A stretch of 64,000 bases of DNA. Origin: Limnohabitans sp. Rim8 (GTDB lineage Bacteria; Pseudomonadota; Gammaproteobacteria; Burkholderiales; Burkholderiaceae_C). A program made the position numbers and the translations under genes. This document shows positions 1-11,380 of this stretch, piece after piece. The notes under the pieces are model-generated. The model saw nothing but the letters and a program-made list of their open reading frames with translations, did no database searches and was not told the origin of the DNA. The stretch's first letter is position 1, and every line of letters starts with the position of its first letter. The DNA lies in assembly GCA_945897795.1 (NCBI GenBank), contig CAMDFT010000004.1, positions 1 through 64,000 on the forward strand. Direction: 5' to 3'.

Positions 1-375
1 CAGATCACCGAAACGCACAGCGTGAGCGCCGGTCTGGACTACCCCGGCGTCGGCCCCGAGCATGCCTTCCTCAAAGACATCGGTCGCGCCGAGTACGTGG
101 GCATCACCGACAAAGAAGCACTCGAGGCCTTCCACTACCTGTGCCGCACTGAGGGCATCATTCCCGCCCTTGAGTCCAGCCACGCGGTGGCCTACGCCAT
201 GAAGCTGGCCAAAACCATGCGCCCTGACCAGTCCATCTTGATCAACCTGTCGGGCCGTGGCGACAAAGACATCGGCACCGTGGCCGATTTGTCGAACGGC
301 GACTTTTTCTGCCGCCCCAGCTGCCAAGGCCAATCGGTCAAAGGTGGTGAGCAGCCTGTGAACTTTGTGAAGTGA
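1..375 (+). CDS. trpB: Tryptophan synthase beta chain, 3' end only
   Basis: This is the last 124 codons of trpB; the 5' part lies outside the window. The TrpB subunit condenses indole with L-serine on PLP to make tryptophan, in an alpha2-beta2 complex with TrpA. The reading frame is open from base 1. It carries typical TrpB C-terminal signatures: [13 protein letters not shown], a [12 protein letters not shown] segment, and [10 protein letters not shown], whose serine- and glycine-rich loop helps hold the PLP phosphate. It ends with TGA at 373-375, nine bases before the trpA ATG, so the two genes are co-transcribed. The assignment is clear; only the truncation limits it. Confidence 0.96.
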   Translation, partial: QITETHSVSAGLDYPGVGPEHAFLKDIGRAEYVGITDKEALEAFHYLCRTEGIIPALESSHAVAYAMKLAKTMRPDQSILINLSGRGDKDIGTVADLSNGDFFCRPSCQGQSVKGGEQPVNFVK

Positions 376-383
376 GTGCAGAC

Positions 384-1193
384 ATGAGCCGCATCGACGC
401 CACCCTCTCCGCCCTCAAAAACCAAGGCCGCAAAGCCCTGATTCCTTATGTGACGGCCGGTTTCCCCCAAAAGAACACCACCGTGCCGCTGATGCACGCC
501 ATGGCCAGCGCTGGGTCCGACATCATCGAGCTGGGGGTGCCGTTTTCCGACCCCTCGGCCGACGGCCCAGTCATCCAAAAAGCGGGCGACAAAGCCCTGG
601 CGCTGGGCATTGGCACCGTGCAGGTGCTGGCCATGGTGCGCGAATTCCGCCAAACCAACACCACCACCCCGGTGGTGCTGATGGGTTACGCCAACCCGGT
701 AGAGCGTTACGACCAAAAACATGGCACCGACAGCTTCATCCGCGATGCATCTGCTGCCGGTGTGGACGGCGTGCTGATCGTGGACTACCCGCCCGAAGAA
801 TGCGTGGAATTTGCCGCCAAACTGCGCGCCCACAGCATGGACCTGATCTTCTTGCTGGCCCCCACCAGCACCGACGAGCGCATGCAGCAAGTGGCCCAGG
901 TGGCCAGTGGCTACGTGTATTACGTCTCGCTCAAGGGCGTGACCGGTTCGGGAACGCTGGATACCGACGCGGTCGAAGCCATGCTGCCCCGCATCCGCCA
1001 ACACGTCAGCGTGCCGGTGGGCGTGGGTTTCGGCATCCGCGACGCCCAAACCGCCCAGGCGATCAGCAAGGTGGCTGATGCGGTGGTGATTGGCTCACGC
1101 CTGATTCAACTGATCGATGCCGCGCCTGCTGACCGCATCAACGACGTGGCGGGTGAGTTCCTCTCCGGCATCCGCCAGGCGCTGGACGCTTAA
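384..1193 (+). CDS. trpA: Tryptophan synthase alpha chain
   Basis: TrpA cleaves indole-3-glycerol phosphate to indole and glyceraldehyde 3-phosphate and passes indole through a tunnel to TrpB. The 269-residue product matches the family length of about 268. The general base Glu49 (in [10 protein letters not shown]) and Asp60 (in ADGP) fall at the same positions as in the E. coli enzyme, which supports the ATG at 384. A GTG at 372 is also in frame but would overlap the trpB stop. The gene directly follows trpB, as in the usual trpFBA-accD block of Burkholderiales. Confidence 0.97.
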   Translation: MSRIDATLSALKNQGRKALIPYVTAGFPQKNTTVPLMHAMASAGSDIIELGVPFSDPSADGPVIQKAGDKALALGIGTVQVLAMVREFRQTNTTTPVVLMGYANPVERYDQKHGTDSFIRDASAAGVDGVLIVDYPPEECVEFAAKLRAHSMDLIFLLAPTSTDERMQQVAQVASGYVYYVSLKGVTGSGTLDTDAVEAMLPRIRQHVSVPVGVGFGIRDAQTAQAISKVADAVVIGSRLIQLIDAAPADRINDVAGEFLSGIRQALDA

Positions 1194-1267
1194 GAGCGGC
1201 GACCACTTGGCAGGGATGGCATTCCCGCCGCGATGAACGATAATTTCCCGCATAAGGAGAACCCCTC

Positions 1268-2140
1268 ATGAGTTGGCTAGAAAAACTACTCCCCCCGAAA
1301 ATCCAGCACACCGACCCGGCTGATCGACGCACGATTCCTGAAGGTCTGTGGGTCAAGTGCCCCAGCTGCGAAACGGTGCTGTACAAAAACGACCTGGAAG
1401 AAAACCAGAACGTTTGCCCCGGCTGCTCGCACCACCTGCGCATCGGTGCCCGCGCCCGACTGAATGCCTTTCTGGACGGCGAAGGCCGCTACGAAATCGG
1501 CCAGGAAGTGGTTCCCGTTGACCCGCTTAAATTCAAAGACAGCCGCAAGTACCCCGAGCGCTTGAAAGAAGCCATGGACAACACCGGCGAGACCGATGCC
1601 TTGGTGGTCATGGGCGGTGCGGTGCACAGCATCAACCTGGTGGCCGCCTGCTTCGAATTCGACTTCATGGGCGGCTCGATGGGCTCAGTGGTGGGCGAAC
1701 GCTTTGTGCGCGGCGTCGAGACCGCCATCGCGCAAAAAGTGCCTTTCGTGTGCTTTACGGCCACGGGCGGTGCCCGCATGCAAGAAGGCTTGCTGTCGCT
1801 CATGCAAATGGCCAAAACCAACGCCGCGCTGACCCGCCTGGCCAAAAAAGGCCTGCCCTACATCAGCGTGTTGACCGACCCGACCATGGGTGGTGTGTCG
1901 GCTGGTTTTGCCTTTTTGGGCGACGTGGTGATTGCCGAGCCCAAAGCCTTGATTGGTTTTGCGGGTCCCCGCGTCATTGAAAGCACTGTGCGCGTGACCT
2001 TGCCCGAAGGCTTTCAGCGCGCCGAATTCTTGCAAACCAAGGGCGCGGTGGATTTCATCTGCGACCGCCGAGAACTGCGCAAAACCATCGCCAGCACCCT
2101 GGCCATGCTCCAGCGCCAGCCCGCCGACGCGGTGAGCTGA
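1268..2140 (+). CDS. accD: Acetyl-CoA carboxylase carboxyltransferase subunit beta
   Basis: AccD is the beta half of the carboxyltransferase that, with AccA, moves CO2 from carboxybiotin to acetyl-CoA to make malonyl-CoA, the first step of fatty-acid synthesis. The 290-residue protein has the N-terminal zinc ribbon (Cys31, Cys34, Cys50, Cys53) and the crotonase-fold carboxyltransferase core, with GGARMQEG and [11 protein letters not shown] loops. A strong Shine-Dalgarno sequence (AAGGAGA) at 1254-1260 fixes the ATG at 1268. The gene sits 74 bases after trpA. In relatives folC usually follows; here folC lies near 60-61.6 kb. Confidence 0.97.
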   Translation: MSWLEKLLPPKIQHTDPADRRTIPEGLWVKCPSCETVLYKNDLEENQNVCPGCSHHLRIGARARLNAFLDGEGRYEIGQEVVPVDPLKFKDSRKYPERLKEAMDNTGETDALVVMGGAVHSINLVAACFEFDFMGGSMGSVVGERFVRGVETAIAQKVPFVCFTATGGARMQEGLLSLMQMAKTNAALTRLAKKGLPYISVLTDPTMGGVSAGFAFLGDVVIAEPKALIGFAGPRVIESTVRVTLPEGFQRAEFLQTKGAVDFICDRRELRKTIASTLAMLQRQPADAVS

Positions 2141-2200
2141 CAGGCAGCCCACGGCACGGGCGCCAACCCATTTGTCATTCCCGACTGGAGCCGCCTTGTC

Positions 2201-2221
2201 ACCCCCGACTTGATCGGGGGT
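2201..2221. repeat. Short palindromic repeat (REP-like) after accD
   Basis: A perfect inverted repeat with arms ACCCCCGA and TCGGGGGT around the loop CTTGA lies in the 121-base accD-yggT spacer. Its flanks (TTGTC before, CCATGG after) resemble dispersed palindromes of the GTCATCCCCG...CGGGGATCCA kind common in proteobacterial genomes. It could also act as a weak terminator for the convergent genes, but no run of T follows. Confidence 0.5.
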
Positions 2222-2261
2222 CCATGGCTTTTGGCTTCTGCGCTGGCCACAAGCGGGGAGA

Positions 2262-2810
2262 TCAAAACATCCAGCTGACCTGCAGCCGCGCCAAAACCAT
2301 GCCCACCAACTGCAACACCAGCAGCAAGGCAATGGGGGACAAATCCACACCACCGACCAGGGGCACCACCCGCTGGAACGGGCGCAAAAAGGGCTGACTC
2401 AAACGCGCCACCAAGCTGTACATGGGTGAGCCCGGGTTGACCCAGGACATCACAGCCAACACCAGCACCAGCGCACTCAGGGCAGACACCACCAACTGAG
2501 CCATGCCCACCAGGCTCACCAGAGGCAGCAAACCCAAAGCCCACTGCCCGCCTGCCAACAGCCACAACAGCGCGTACTGCACCATTTTGATGAGGAAAGC
2601 GCCCACCAGACTCGACAAATCCCAGGCCGACCATGGCGGGATCACGCGCCGCAGCGGCAACAACAACCAGTCGGTCACCGCAAACACAAACTTGCCCAAA
2701 GGTTGGTGAAAAGTAATGCGTTGCCATTGCATCAAAAATCTCAGCAAACAGGTGCCCGCGATCAGGCCCGCCAACACTTCCAGCACCAAACTGACCATTT
2801 GAAACAACAT
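2262..2810 (-). CDS. YggT family integral membrane protein
   Basis: The 182-residue protein carries two copies of the YGGT domain, each a hydrophobic segment followed by a loop and another membrane segment: residues about 5-75 (LRFLMQWQ, PLRRVIPPW) and about 95-175 (VMSWVNPGSP, PFLRPFQRVVP). The family lies in the inner membrane and is linked to osmotic-shock and potassium physiology or membrane protein placement, but its biochemical role is not settled. An AGGAGG at 2817-2822 has ideal spacing to the ATG at 2810. An ATG at 2816 touches the same AGGAGG and is unlikely. The gene is divergent from the LON-domain gene, with only 32 bases between starts. Confidence 0.85.
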   Translation of the reverse strand: MLFQMVSLVLEVLAGLIAGTCLLRFLMQWQRITFHQPLGKFVFAVTDWLLLPLRRVIPPWSAWDLSSLVGAFLIKMVQYALLWLLAGGQWALGLLPLVSLVGMAQLVVSALSALVLVLAVMSWVNPGSPMYSLVARLSQPFLRPFQRVVPLVGGVDLSPIALLLVLQLVGMVLARLQVSWMF

Positions 2811-2842
2811 CGCCATCCTCCTCTTCGTGCGATGATACCCAG

Positions 2843-3487
2843 ATGTCTGAACACGACACCCCATCCCCAGAAGACGTGACGCCTTTGCCTCTGTTCCCTT
2901 TGGGCACCGTGCTGTTTCCTGGCGCTTTGCTGCCGCTGCAGTTGTTTGAGCTGCGTTACCTGCAGATGATTGGCGAATGCGAGCGCCAAGGCACCGGCTT
3001 TGGGGTGGTCACCCTGTCCCAGGGCCGCGAAGTGCACCGGCCAGGTGAAGCTGCCGAACAGTTTGAAACCATGGGCACCCGGGTGCAGATCGAACGCATC
3101 GAGCGGCCCCAGCCCGGCTTGGTGAAGGTCTGGTGTCGGGGTGTGGGAAAGTTTCGCATTGAAGCCACGCAGCAGCGCAGCGACGGCTTGTGGACGGGGC
3201 AAGTGCAAGACCTGCCGCCAGAGCCCGCCGTGCAAGTGCCCGAAGACCTGCAACACCTGTCCATGCAAATGCACGAAGTATTGAACCAGCTGAGCGCTCA
3301 GCCCAGCTTGGTACCCCACTGGGCCGAAGCATGGCGGCTGCAGGACTGCAGCTGGGTGTCCAACCGCTGGGGCGAATTGCTGCCATTGCCTTTGCAAATG
3401 AAATACCGCCTGTTTGCACTGCAAGAGCCCTTGGTGCGGCTGGAGTTGATCGGCGACATGGTGGTCCCCTCTGAGCGCTCGCCTTAG
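2843..3487 (+). CDS. LON substrate-binding (N-terminal) domain protein
   Basis: This 214-residue cytoplasmic protein consists almost entirely of the Lon N-terminal PUA-like domain. The opening LPLFPLGTVLFPGALLPLQLFE followed by RYLQMI is the family signature. It lacks the AAA+ ATPase and Ser-Lys protease parts of Lon, so it cannot degrade protein itself. Such stand-alone domains are widespread and are thought to bind substrates or partners; the real role is unknown. The ATG at 2843 is only 32 bases from the divergent yggT start, so both promoters must overlap the opposite coding region. Confidence 0.85.
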   Translation: MSEHDTPSPEDVTPLPLFPLGTVLFPGALLPLQLFELRYLQMIGECERQGTGFGVVTLSQGREVHRPGEAAEQFETMGTRVQIERIERPQPGLVKVWCRGVGKFRIEATQQRSDGLWTGQVQDLPPEPAVQVPEDLQHLSMQMHEVLNQLSAQPSLVPHWAEAWRLQDCSWVSNRWGELLPLPLQMKYRLFALQEPLVRLELIGDMVVPSERSP

Positions 3488-3636
3488 CCTTGGGCGACAC
3501 CAAAAGGCCAACACGGCCAAAAGACCCCCGCAACCTCTTAAAATAACTGGCTTTGCGCCTTGGCGCAGTATTCCTTCTTTTCCCGCAATCCTGGCTCAAA
3601 CCCGCCCCGCGCACTGAGTCCAACCACCCGCCCGAC

Positions 3637-5190
<1,554 letters not shown>

Positions 5191-5210
5191 GCGCACATCG
5201 CACTGACAAG

Positions 5211-5236
5211 AAAACCCGGCCTCGGCCGGGTTTTTT
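5211..5236. terminator. Intrinsic terminator after lysS
   Basis: AAAACCCGGC pairs perfectly with GCCGGGTTTT around a four-base CTCG loop, followed by a run of six T. It lies 20 bases after the lysS stop. The A-tract on the other side means it could also stop transcription of the opposing minus-strand operon that ends at 5260. Confidence 0.9.
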
Positions 5237-5259
5237 GTTGGGCAAGCCCGCTCAAAAGT

Positions 5260-5586
5260 TTAAGGTCGTCGGTCGGTCGGCAAGCGCGGCGCATCCTCCA
5301 CCACCTCGCGCACCTCAACGTCGACCACTTGGTCGTCACGGGCAAACGGCGCACCTTGTCCTCTGGGGTGCTCAAAGCCTTGGCGGGTTGAAGCACGAAA
5401 ACCACCTTGCCTAAAATTTTGGCGCATGGTGCTGAACTGCTGCCAGACCATCACCACTTGGGGCTTGCGGCCAGTCAAAAGCCAAAGAACCGTCGCAAAG
5501 ACGATGTAGCAGAGCAAGCCAAAAAGCAAGGCCGCCAGAAACCCCAAGCCGAGGAGGCCCATGATGATGCGTGCAATCCAGTTCAT
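5260..5586 (-). CDS. Small hypothetical inner-membrane protein
   Basis: I do not recognise a family. The 108-residue product has a long hydrophobic stretch at residues 7-37 (one long or two short membrane helices). A basic, glutamine-rich middle follows (TMRQNFRQGGFR), then an acidic and valine-rich tail (VVDVEVREVVEDAP). ATG at 5586 has an AGGA 8 bases upstream. The gene starts 18 bases after the nagZ stop and is probably the last gene of the lepA-nagZ transcription unit, ending just before the lysS terminator. Confidence 0.6.
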   Translation of the reverse strand: MNWIARIIMGLLGLGFLAALLFGLLCYIVFATVLWLLTGRKPQVVMVWQQFSTMRQNFRQGGFRASTRQGFEHPRGQGAPFARDDQVVDVEVREVVEDAPRLPTDRRP

Positions 5587-5604
5587 TCAAGTGTCCTGTT
5601 CAGG

Positions 5605-6690
5605 TCAAGGCAGGCGGTCTAACGCTTGCATGTAGTCGGCAGAGCGCACCAACTCGTCCCACGGACGGGCGGGCGAACGGGGCAAGAGGTTCAGACGCCG
5701 TTCTTCACTGACTTCACTGGGCTGCCATTGGCCTTTGACTTGCGCCTCGGCCAGTTGGTCGAGCACCTCGTCCAGTTCTGCGCCGCCGTTCACCGCCGAA
5801 CGGTTGCACAGCAGCGCCAAGTCGCACCCGGCTTGCAGCGCGGTGATCACCGCTTCGGTGTAACTCAGTGTGCGGCCGTCCATCTGGCGGGCGGCAACCA
5901 TGGACAGGTCGTCGGTGCAGACCACACCCTGAAAGCCCAGCTGCGCGCGCAGGATGTCTTGCAGCCAGCGCGGCGAAAAGCCTGCCGGGCGGCTGTCTAC
6001 CTTGCTGTAGATGACATGGGCGGGCATCACGGCCGTGAGCACGCTGGTGAGCCAACGGTAAGGCTGCGCGTCGTCGGCCAGGATGGTTTTGAGGCTGCGT
6101 TTGTCGACGGGCAGCGCCACATGCGAGTCGGCCTTGACGGCGCCGTGCCCGGGGAAATGTTTGCCGCAGTTGGCCATGCCCGCTTGCAAGAGACCTTGCA
6201 TCAGACTACGAGCCAACAGGCTGACCACGCGTGGGTCACGGGCAAAGGCGCGGTCGCCAATCACACCGCTTTCACCATGGTCCAAATCGAGTACCGGGGT
6301 GAAGCTGAAGTCGACGCCACAAGCGCGCAATTCACTGGCCAGCACAAAACCAGCCGAGGTGGCCGCTTCGCAGGCCTTCAGAACGCCCGAACCGGGTTGG
6401 CCTTTGTTGTCTTGCGACCAGAGCTCGCCCAGGGCGCGCATGCTTGGCAAATGGGTGAAGCCGTCGGTGCGAAAGCGCTGGACGCGCCCACCTTCGTGGT
6501 CCACCGCGATCATGAGGTCAGGACGGATGCTTTTGATGTCGGCACACAAGTCGGTCAGTTGCGCCCGGCTGTGCCAGTTGCGGCCAAACAAAATCATGCC
6601 GCCCACCAGCGGGTGCGCCAAGCGGAGGCGGTCCACTTCGTTCAAAGTGGGGCCAGCAATATCGATGATCAGTGGGGCGTGCAGTGTCAT
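5605..6690 (-). CDS. nagZ: Beta-N-acetylhexosaminidase (GH3), peptidoglycan recycling
   Basis: NagZ removes N-acetylglucosamine from 1,6-anhydro-muropeptides in the cytoplasm during cell-wall recycling; the products feed both recycling and beta-lactamase signalling. The 361-residue protein is a GH3 barrel. It has DHEGGRVQRF, the KHFPGHG...DSH motif carrying the catalytic Asp/His pair, and CTDDLSM with the nucleophilic aspartate. ATG at 6690 (MTLHAPLIIDIAG) matches family N-termini; an upstream start at 6789 would overlap acpS by about 60 bases. It is close behind acpS, as in related genomes. Confidence 0.94.
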   Translation of the reverse strand: MTLHAPLIIDIAGPTLNEVDRLRLAHPLVGGMILFGRNWHSRAQLTDLCADIKSIRPDLMIAVDHEGGRVQRFRTDGFTHLPSMRALGELWSQDNKGQPGSGVLKACEAATSAGFVLASELRACGVDFSFTPVLDLDHGESGVIGDRAFARDPRVVSLLARSLMQGLLQAGMANCGKHFPGHGAVKADSHVALPVDKRSLKTILADDAQPYRWLTSVLTAVMPAHVIYSKVDSRPAGFSPRWLQDILRAQLGFQGVVCTDDLSMVAARQMDGRTLSYTEAVITALQAGCDLALLCNRSAVNGGAELDEVLDQLAEAQVKGQWQPSEVSEERRLNLLPRSPARPWDELVRSADYMQALDRLP

Positions 6691-6727
6691 GGGGAGTCCA
6701 TCCAATGTGGGGCGCCAGCGCGGCAAA

Positions 6728-7135
6728 TCAAGGGCGCGGTGGATCTTGGGTCTCGACCACGCAAAAACTCGCGGCGTACTCGGACTCATCGGTCACGGTG
6801 ATGTGGGCGCTGAGGTTTTTGGCTTCAAACCAGTCTTTCAGCACCCCGTGCAAGACGATGACCGGCTGGCCGCTGGGCAGTTTGCCCACCTCACACAGCC
6901 GCCAGGTCATAGGCATGCGCATGCCCAGGCCTATGGCTTTGCTGAACGCCTCTTTGGCCGAAAAGCGTGTGGCCAGGTAACGCACACCCCGCTCGGGCCA
7001 ACGGGCGCTGCGGGCCTTCCAGGTGGCCATCTCGGCATCACTCAGCACCTTGGCGGCAAAGCGCTCACCGTGCCGATCCAGGCTGGCCTGGATACGGCGG
7101 ATGTCGCAGATGTCGGTGCCGATGCCGTAGATCAT
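6728..7135 (-). CDS. acpS: Holo-[acyl-carrier-protein] synthase
   Basis: AcpS moves 4'-phosphopantetheine from CoA to the conserved serine of ACP (Ser37 of the AcpP at 17.0 kb), which activates it for fatty-acid synthesis. The 135-residue product has the two Mg-binding signatures of the family: GIGTDICDI near the N-terminus and [13 protein letters not shown] in the middle. Its ATG overlaps the pdxJ stop by four bases (ATGA), indicating translational coupling. The pdxJ-acpS pair is conserved in most proteobacteria. Confidence 0.95.
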   Translation of the reverse strand: MIYGIGTDICDIRRIQASLDRHGERFAAKVLSDAEMATWKARSARWPERGVRYLATRFSAKEAFSKAIGLGMRMPMTWRLCEVGKLPSGQPVIVLHGVLKDWFEAKNLSAHITVTDESEYAASFCVVETQDPPRP

Positions 7136-7893
7136 TTTTGCAAGCAGGCCAAATAGGCTTGCACCGTGGCGGCGTAACCCATCTCCAGCGCGTCGGCCAT
7201 GAAGGCGTGGCCGATCGAGACTTCTTGCAGACCTGGCAATGCCGCCACAAAGGCAGGCAGGTTGTCGCGGTTCAGGTCATGCCCGGCGTTGAGGCCCAGA
7301 CCCACAGCCAGTGCGGCTTGCGCGGCATCGGCATAACGCTGTAACTGAGCTGCATTCTCTGGCGTGCCCCAAGTGGCGGCATAAGGCTCGGTGTACAGCT
7401 CCACCCGGTCAGCGCCCACAGCGCGGGCTGCAGCCATTTGTTCAGGGATGGGGTCCATGAACAGGCTCACGCGCACGCCAAGAGCCCGGCATTCGTCAAT
7501 CAGGGGTTTAAGGCGCTCGGCGTCTTGCGGAAAGGTCCAGCCGTGGTCGCTGGTGAACTGGCCTTCGCTGTCAGGCACAAAGGTGACTTGGTGCGGGCGC
7601 ACAGCGCGCACATGGTCCATCAGGTTATGGAAGGGGTTGCCTTCGATGTTGAACTCTCGCTCGGGCCAGGCCTGCATGAGCGCGTGCAGCTCGGGCACGT
7701 CGCTGGCGCGGATGTGGCGCTCATCGGGCCGGGGGTGGATGGTGATGCCGTTGGCGCCCGCTTGCAGGCACAGCTCGGCTGCGCGGGCAACGCTCGGGAT
7801 GCCCAAGTGGCGCGAGTTGCGCAACAAGGCGACTTTGTTGACGTTGACCGACAAGGCCACGCGTTGGGAAGTAGTGGTCATGGAGGTATTCAT
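7132..7893 (-). CDS. pdxJ: Pyridoxine 5'-phosphate synthase
   Basis: PdxJ joins 3-amino-2-oxopropyl phosphate (1-amino-acetone 3-phosphate) and deoxyxylulose 5-phosphate to give pyridoxine 5'-phosphate, the last ring-forming step of vitamin B6 synthesis. The barrel signatures are [12 protein letters not shown] at the start, [19 protein letters not shown] and [12 protein letters not shown] chose the ATG at 7893 because it overlaps the recO stop as ATGA, giving 253 residues. A second ATG at 7881 (MTTTSQRV) is equally possible; neither has a good ribosome site. The product is a member of the lepA operon. Confidence 0.93.
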   Translation of the reverse strand: MNTSMTTTSQRVALSVNVNKVALLRNSRHLGIPSVARAAELCLQAGANGITIHPRPDERHIRASDVPELHALMQAWPEREFNIEGNPFHNLMDHVRAVRPHQVTFVPDSEGQFTSDHGWTFPQDAERLKPLIDECRALGVRVSLFMDPIPEQMAAARAVGADRVELYTEPYAATWGTPENAAQLQRYADAAQAALAVGLGLNAGHDLNRDNLPAFVAALPGLQEVSIGHAFMADALEMGYAATVQAYLACLQK

Positions 7894-8639
7894 AAGGTTT
7901 GCAAGTCCAGCATCATTTGGCGGGTGCGCAACGCGCCCACACCGCAATGGTAGTTGAGCATGAGGCGCAAGGGGCGCTGCAGTTGCACCAGCAGGTCGGC
8001 GCATTCGCGCAGCAAAGCGGCCAGGGGGCTGGGGGACGCCAGCGCCGCGTGCAGCGCCAGCCATTGTTCGCCGCGCAAGGCGTGGCGCGGGTCATCGCTG
8101 ACCCACTGCAGCCCCGCCTCGGGCACCAATGCGTAACTGTCGGTGGGCGATAAAGGCTTGAGGGTCAGGGTTTGCAGGTTGAGGGCAGGCAACAGGCCCA
8201 TTTCGCGCAGCAGCAGCAACTCAAAGCCGCGCAAGGCCCACTGCAGCGCATCAGGGTCGCCACTGGCCAGCAAACGCACAGCGGCGGCATACACCTCGAA
8301 CAAAGCTGGGTGCGGGTCGTCTCGCGCGGTGAGCCGCATCAGCAATTCGTTCAGGTAATAACCCGACAGCAGCGCCTCGCCTGTGGGCATGACGTGCCCG
8401 CCCACCCATTCGGCCGACTTGAGGGTGCGGATATCACCGTCGCCCCCAAAAGCCAATGACAAAGGCTGCAAAGGCAGCAGCACCGGCCGAAAACTGGATG
8501 TGGGGCGTTTGGCCCCCTTGGCCACCAAAGCCACCCGACCATGGTGGCGGGTGAAGACTTCGAGGATCAGGCTGGTCTCGCTCCAGTCGTAGCGGTGCAG
8601 CACATAGGCTGGCTCGTCTGCGATGCGCTTGGAGGCCAT
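7890..8639 (-). CDS. recO: DNA repair protein RecO
   Basis: RecO works with RecF and RecR to load RecA on SSB-coated single-stranded DNA during gap repair. The 249-residue protein has the N-terminal OB fold ([33 protein letters not shown]) and a helical C-terminal part. As in many proteobacterial RecO proteins, no complete zinc-finger cysteine set is seen. It lies 11 bases after era and its stop overlaps the chosen pdxJ start. Confidence 0.92.
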   Translation of the reverse strand: MASKRIADEPAYVLHRYDWSETSLILEVFTRHHGRVALVAKGAKRPTSSFRPVLLPLQPLSLAFGGDGDIRTLKSAEWVGGHVMPTGEALLSGYYLNELLMRLTARDDPHPALFEVYAAAVRLLASGDPDALQWALRGFELLLLREMGLLPALNLQTLTLKPLSPTDSYALVPEAGLQWVSDDPRHALRGEQWLALHAALASPSPLAALLRECADLLVQLQRPLRLMLNYHCGVGALRTRQMMLDLQTL

Positions 8640-8650
8640 TGGCGGTGGAA

Positions 8651-9718
8651 TTACTCGTAGCCGAAGCTGCGCACGCGCGCTTCATCGTCGGCCCAACCCG
8701 AACGTACTTTCACCCACAGCTCGATGAACACCTTGGCGTCCAGCAGTTTTTCAAGCTCGACGCGGGTTTCGGTGCCGATGCGCTTGAGCTTTTCGCCCTT
8801 GTCACCGATCACCATGGCTTTGTGGCCTTCGCGCTCGACCACGATGGTGGCCGCAATGCGCAGCATGCGCTTGGACGTGCGACCTGCTTCTTCTTCGAAC
8901 TTGTCGATTACAACGGTGGAGGTGTAAGGCAGCTCATCACCCGTCAAACGGAAGAGTTTTTCGCGCACCATTTCGCTGGCGAGGAACTTCTCGCTGCGGT
9001 CAGTCAACTCGTCCTCGGCATGCCACCAAGGCTGCTCGGGCAGGTATTTTTCGCAAATGTCGAGCAAGCGCACGATGTCCTTGGGCTGCTTGGCCGACAT
9101 GGGCACAAACTCGGTGAAGGCGTGGCGCTCTTGCATGCTTTGCAGCCAGGGCGCGATGTCGCCACGGCGGTGAACGTTGTCGAGTTTGTTGGCCACCAGC
9201 AAGACCGGGATACCGGGTTTCAGCAACGCCAGCACTTTGGCATCGGCCGTGGTGAAACTGCCCGCCTCGACCACGAACAAGACCAAGTCCACATCGCTCA
9301 CGACACCCACCACCGTTTTGTTCAGCGACTTGTTGAGTGCGGTGCCGTGGATGGTCTGGAAACCAGGTGTGTCCACAAAGACGTACTGCGCCGCGCCTTG
9401 GGTGCGGATGCCGGTGATGCGGTGGCGTGTGGTTTGGGCTTTGCGCGAGGTGATGCTGATCTTTTGCCCCACCAGGGCGTTGAGCAAGGTGGACTTGCCC
9501 ACGTTGGGCTTGCCCACAATGGCCACCAAGCCACAATGCTGGCCCTCGACCGGCACTGGCGCAGTTGCAGCAACCGCGGGAGGCAAGGCAGCGTCTTCCG
9601 ACGCGTCGCGTGGCTGAATGGTCACGCCCGCAATTTGAACGGGGCGGCGGATGGTTTGCTCTTGCGGCGTGCGTTCAGGCTCAGATTCGGAAGAGGCGTT
9701 TTTTTTATCGGTGCTCAT
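8651..9718 (-). CDS. era: GTPase Era
   Basis: Era is an essential GTPase that binds the 3' end of 16S rRNA and helps 30S subunit maturation. The 355-residue product has the G domain with the P-loop GKPNVGKST (about residue 70), DTPGF, and the NKLD specificity motif, followed by a C-terminal KH domain with [13 protein letters not shown]. It is about 50 residues longer than the E. coli protein because of a polar N-terminal extension rich in Ser, Glu, Pro and Ala (residues 1-60). The ATG overlaps the rnc stop by four bases, so the long form is probably real. Confidence 0.95.
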   Translation of the reverse strand: MSTDKKNASSESEPERTPQEQTIRRPVQIAGVTIQPRDASEDAALPPAVAATAPVPVEGQHCGLVAIVGKPNVGKSTLLNALVGQKISITSRKAQTTRHRITGIRTQGAAQYVFVDTPGFQTIHGTALNKSLNKTVVGVVSDVDLVLFVVEAGSFTTADAKVLALLKPGIPVLLVANKLDNVHRRGDIAPWLQSMQERHAFTEFVPMSAKQPKDIVRLLDICEKYLPEQPWWHAEDELTDRSEKFLASEMVREKLFRLTGDELPYTSTVVIDKFEEEAGRTSKRMLRIAATIVVEREGHKAMVIGDKGEKLKRIGTETRVELEKLLDAKVFIELWVKVRSGWADDEARVRSFGYE

Positions 9719-10407
9719 GCGGCGCTTTCAGATTTCAGGGTCTGCAGCATGGCGGCTGCCGCTGCTTGTTCGGCAGCGCGACGCGACGCGCCCGAGCCTT
9801 GTTGGGTTTGGCGCAATTCGGTCACTTCACAAGAGACCTCAAATTGCTGTCGATGCGCCGCCCCGGAGGTACCGACCACGGTGTATTTGGGCAGCGCGAG
9901 CTTGCGCCCTTGCAGCCACTCTTGCAGCTCGGTCTTGGGGTCTTTGCCCGCAGCCTGCATGTCGGGCTTGATGTCGACTTTGGCAAACAAACGCTCGACC
10001 AAGTCTTGAGCATCCTTGTAGCCGCCGTCCAGATAGACCGCCCCAATGATGGCTTCCACGGCGTCGGCCAGGATGGACGGACGGCTTTGACCGCCCGAGC
10101 GCATCTCGCCCTCGCCCAAGCGCATCACGGCAGGCAAATCCAGGGTTTTGGCCAGTTGGTGCAGCGTGTCTTGCTTGACCAGGTTGGCCCGCACCCGCGA
10201 CAAATCGCCTTCGGGCAAATTGGCCAGTTGGGCGTACAGCATGTGCGCCACCGAGAGGTTGAGCACCGAGTCACCCAAAAACTCCAGACGCTCGTTGTGA
10301 TCAGCGCTGAAGCTGCGGTGCGTGACCGCTTGCTGCAGCAAAGCATGCTGACGAAAGGCGTAGCCCAGCCGGATTTGCAATTCGGACAAAGCGGAGGGAT
10401 TGACCAC
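9715..10407 (-). CDS. rnc: Ribonuclease III
   Basis: RNase III cuts double-stranded RNA, processing rRNA precursors and some mRNAs. The catalytic domain shows the signature [12 protein letters not shown] and the second acidic cluster [17 protein letters not shown]-terminal double-stranded RNA-binding domain follows ([11 protein letters not shown] to the end). I prefer the GTG at 10407, with GAGG five bases upstream and 230 residues, the usual family length. Longer reading from TTG at 10449 would overlap lepB by 35 bases. Confidence 0.94.
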   Translation of the reverse strand: MVNPSALSELQIRLGYAFRQHALLQQAVTHRSFSADHNERLEFLGDSVLNLSVAHMLYAQLANLPEGDLSRVRANLVKQDTLHQLAKTLDLPAVMRLGEGEMRSGGQSRPSILADAVEAIIGAVYLDGGYKDAQDLVERLFAKVDIKPDMQAAGKDPKTELQEWLQGRKLALPKYTVVGTSGAAHRQQFEVSCEVTELRQTQQGSGASRRAAEQAAAAAMLQTLKSESAA

Positions 10408-10414
10408 GCCCACC

Positions 10415-11380
10415 TCAGTCAAAAGCGCCGATGCGCTTGAGGTTGCCAAAGTTCATCCACACAAAGAAGGCTTTGCCCACGATGTTGGCATCCGGCACAA
10501 AGCCGAAGTAACGCGAGTCCAGCGAGTTATCGCGGTTGTCACCCATCATGAAGTAATGACCTGCAGGCACTTTGCAGGTCACGCCTTCGACGGTGTAGTT
10601 GCAGTTTTCGCGTCCCGCAAACTGGTCAGCGCCGGGCACAAAGGCCGGACGGTCATCGTCTTGCAGTGTTTGGTGCGGTTTGGCCCCCAATGTTTCACGG
10701 CGCTGCTTGGAGTAGCGCATGGTGGACTCGTCAAAAAAGTCGGGCAGCACTTCAGTGGGCACCGGTTTGCCATTGATCGTGAGGCTTTTGTTCAAGTAAG
10801 CGACCTCGTCCCCGGGCAATCCGACCACGCGCTTGATGTAGTCCACGCTGGGCTTGGGCGGGTAGCGGAACACCATCACATCACCGCGCTGCACGGGCGT
10901 GCCTTCGGTGAGCTGGGTGTTGGCCACGGGCAAGCGAATGCCGTAATGGAATTTGTTCACCAAGATCAGATCGCCAATGTGCAGCGTCGGGATCATCGAG
11001 CCCGAGGGGATTTTGAAAGGCTCGAACAGAAATGAACGGAGCACAAACACCACCACGATGACCGGGAACAGGCCGGCAGTCCAGTCCAGCCACCAAGGCT
11101 GCATGAGCAGCTTTTCGCGGCTTTCGCGGATGTCGGTGTCGACCTTGTCGATGCCCATTTTGGTCAACTCGGCGCGGCGCTGGGCGGTTTCGGCTTCGAG
11201 CTGCACGACCGCTTTTTGGCGCTGAGGCAAAAAGAAGAAGCGCTCGGCCAGCCAATAAATGCCCGTGACCACGGTCGCCATCAGCAAAAGCAATGCGAAG
11301 TTGCCCTCAAGGTAACCCAGATACCAAGCACCGGCATAGCCGACAAATGCGGCCAACACCAAAGACGTTAAAAATTGCAT
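10415..11380 (-). CDS. lepB: Signal peptidase I
   Basis: LepB removes signal peptides from exported proteins at the periplasmic face of the inner membrane. The 321-residue protein has two N-terminal membrane segments (about residues 2-22 and 30-47) and a third hydrophobic stretch near residue 105. The Ser-Lys dyad is visible as PSGSMIPTL and [11 protein letters not shown], and the family box [11 protein letters not shown] is near the C-terminus. The ATG at 11380 shares one base with the lepA stop (TGATG), so translation is coupled. Confidence 0.95.
   Translation of the reverse strand: MQFLTSLVLAAFVGYAGAWYLGYLEGNFALLLLMATVVTGIYWLAERFFFLPQRQKAVVQLEAETAQRRAELTKMGIDKVDTDIRESREKLLMQPWWLDWTAGLFPVIVVVFVLRSFLFEPFKIPSGSMIPTLHIGDLILVNKFHYGIRLPVANTQLTEGTPVQRGDVMVFRYPPKPSVDYIKRVVGLPGDEVAYLNKSLTINGKPVPTEVLPDFFDESTMRYSKQRRETLGAKPHQTLQDDDRPAFVPGADQFAGRENCNYTVEGVTCKVPAGHYFMMGDNRDNSLDSRYFGFVPDANIVGKAFFVWMNFGNLKRIGAFD

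Noticed and set aside
2141..2261. Small RNA between accD and yggT
   Set aside because: Only the REP-like palindrome is visible; no promoter or terminator supports a transcript.
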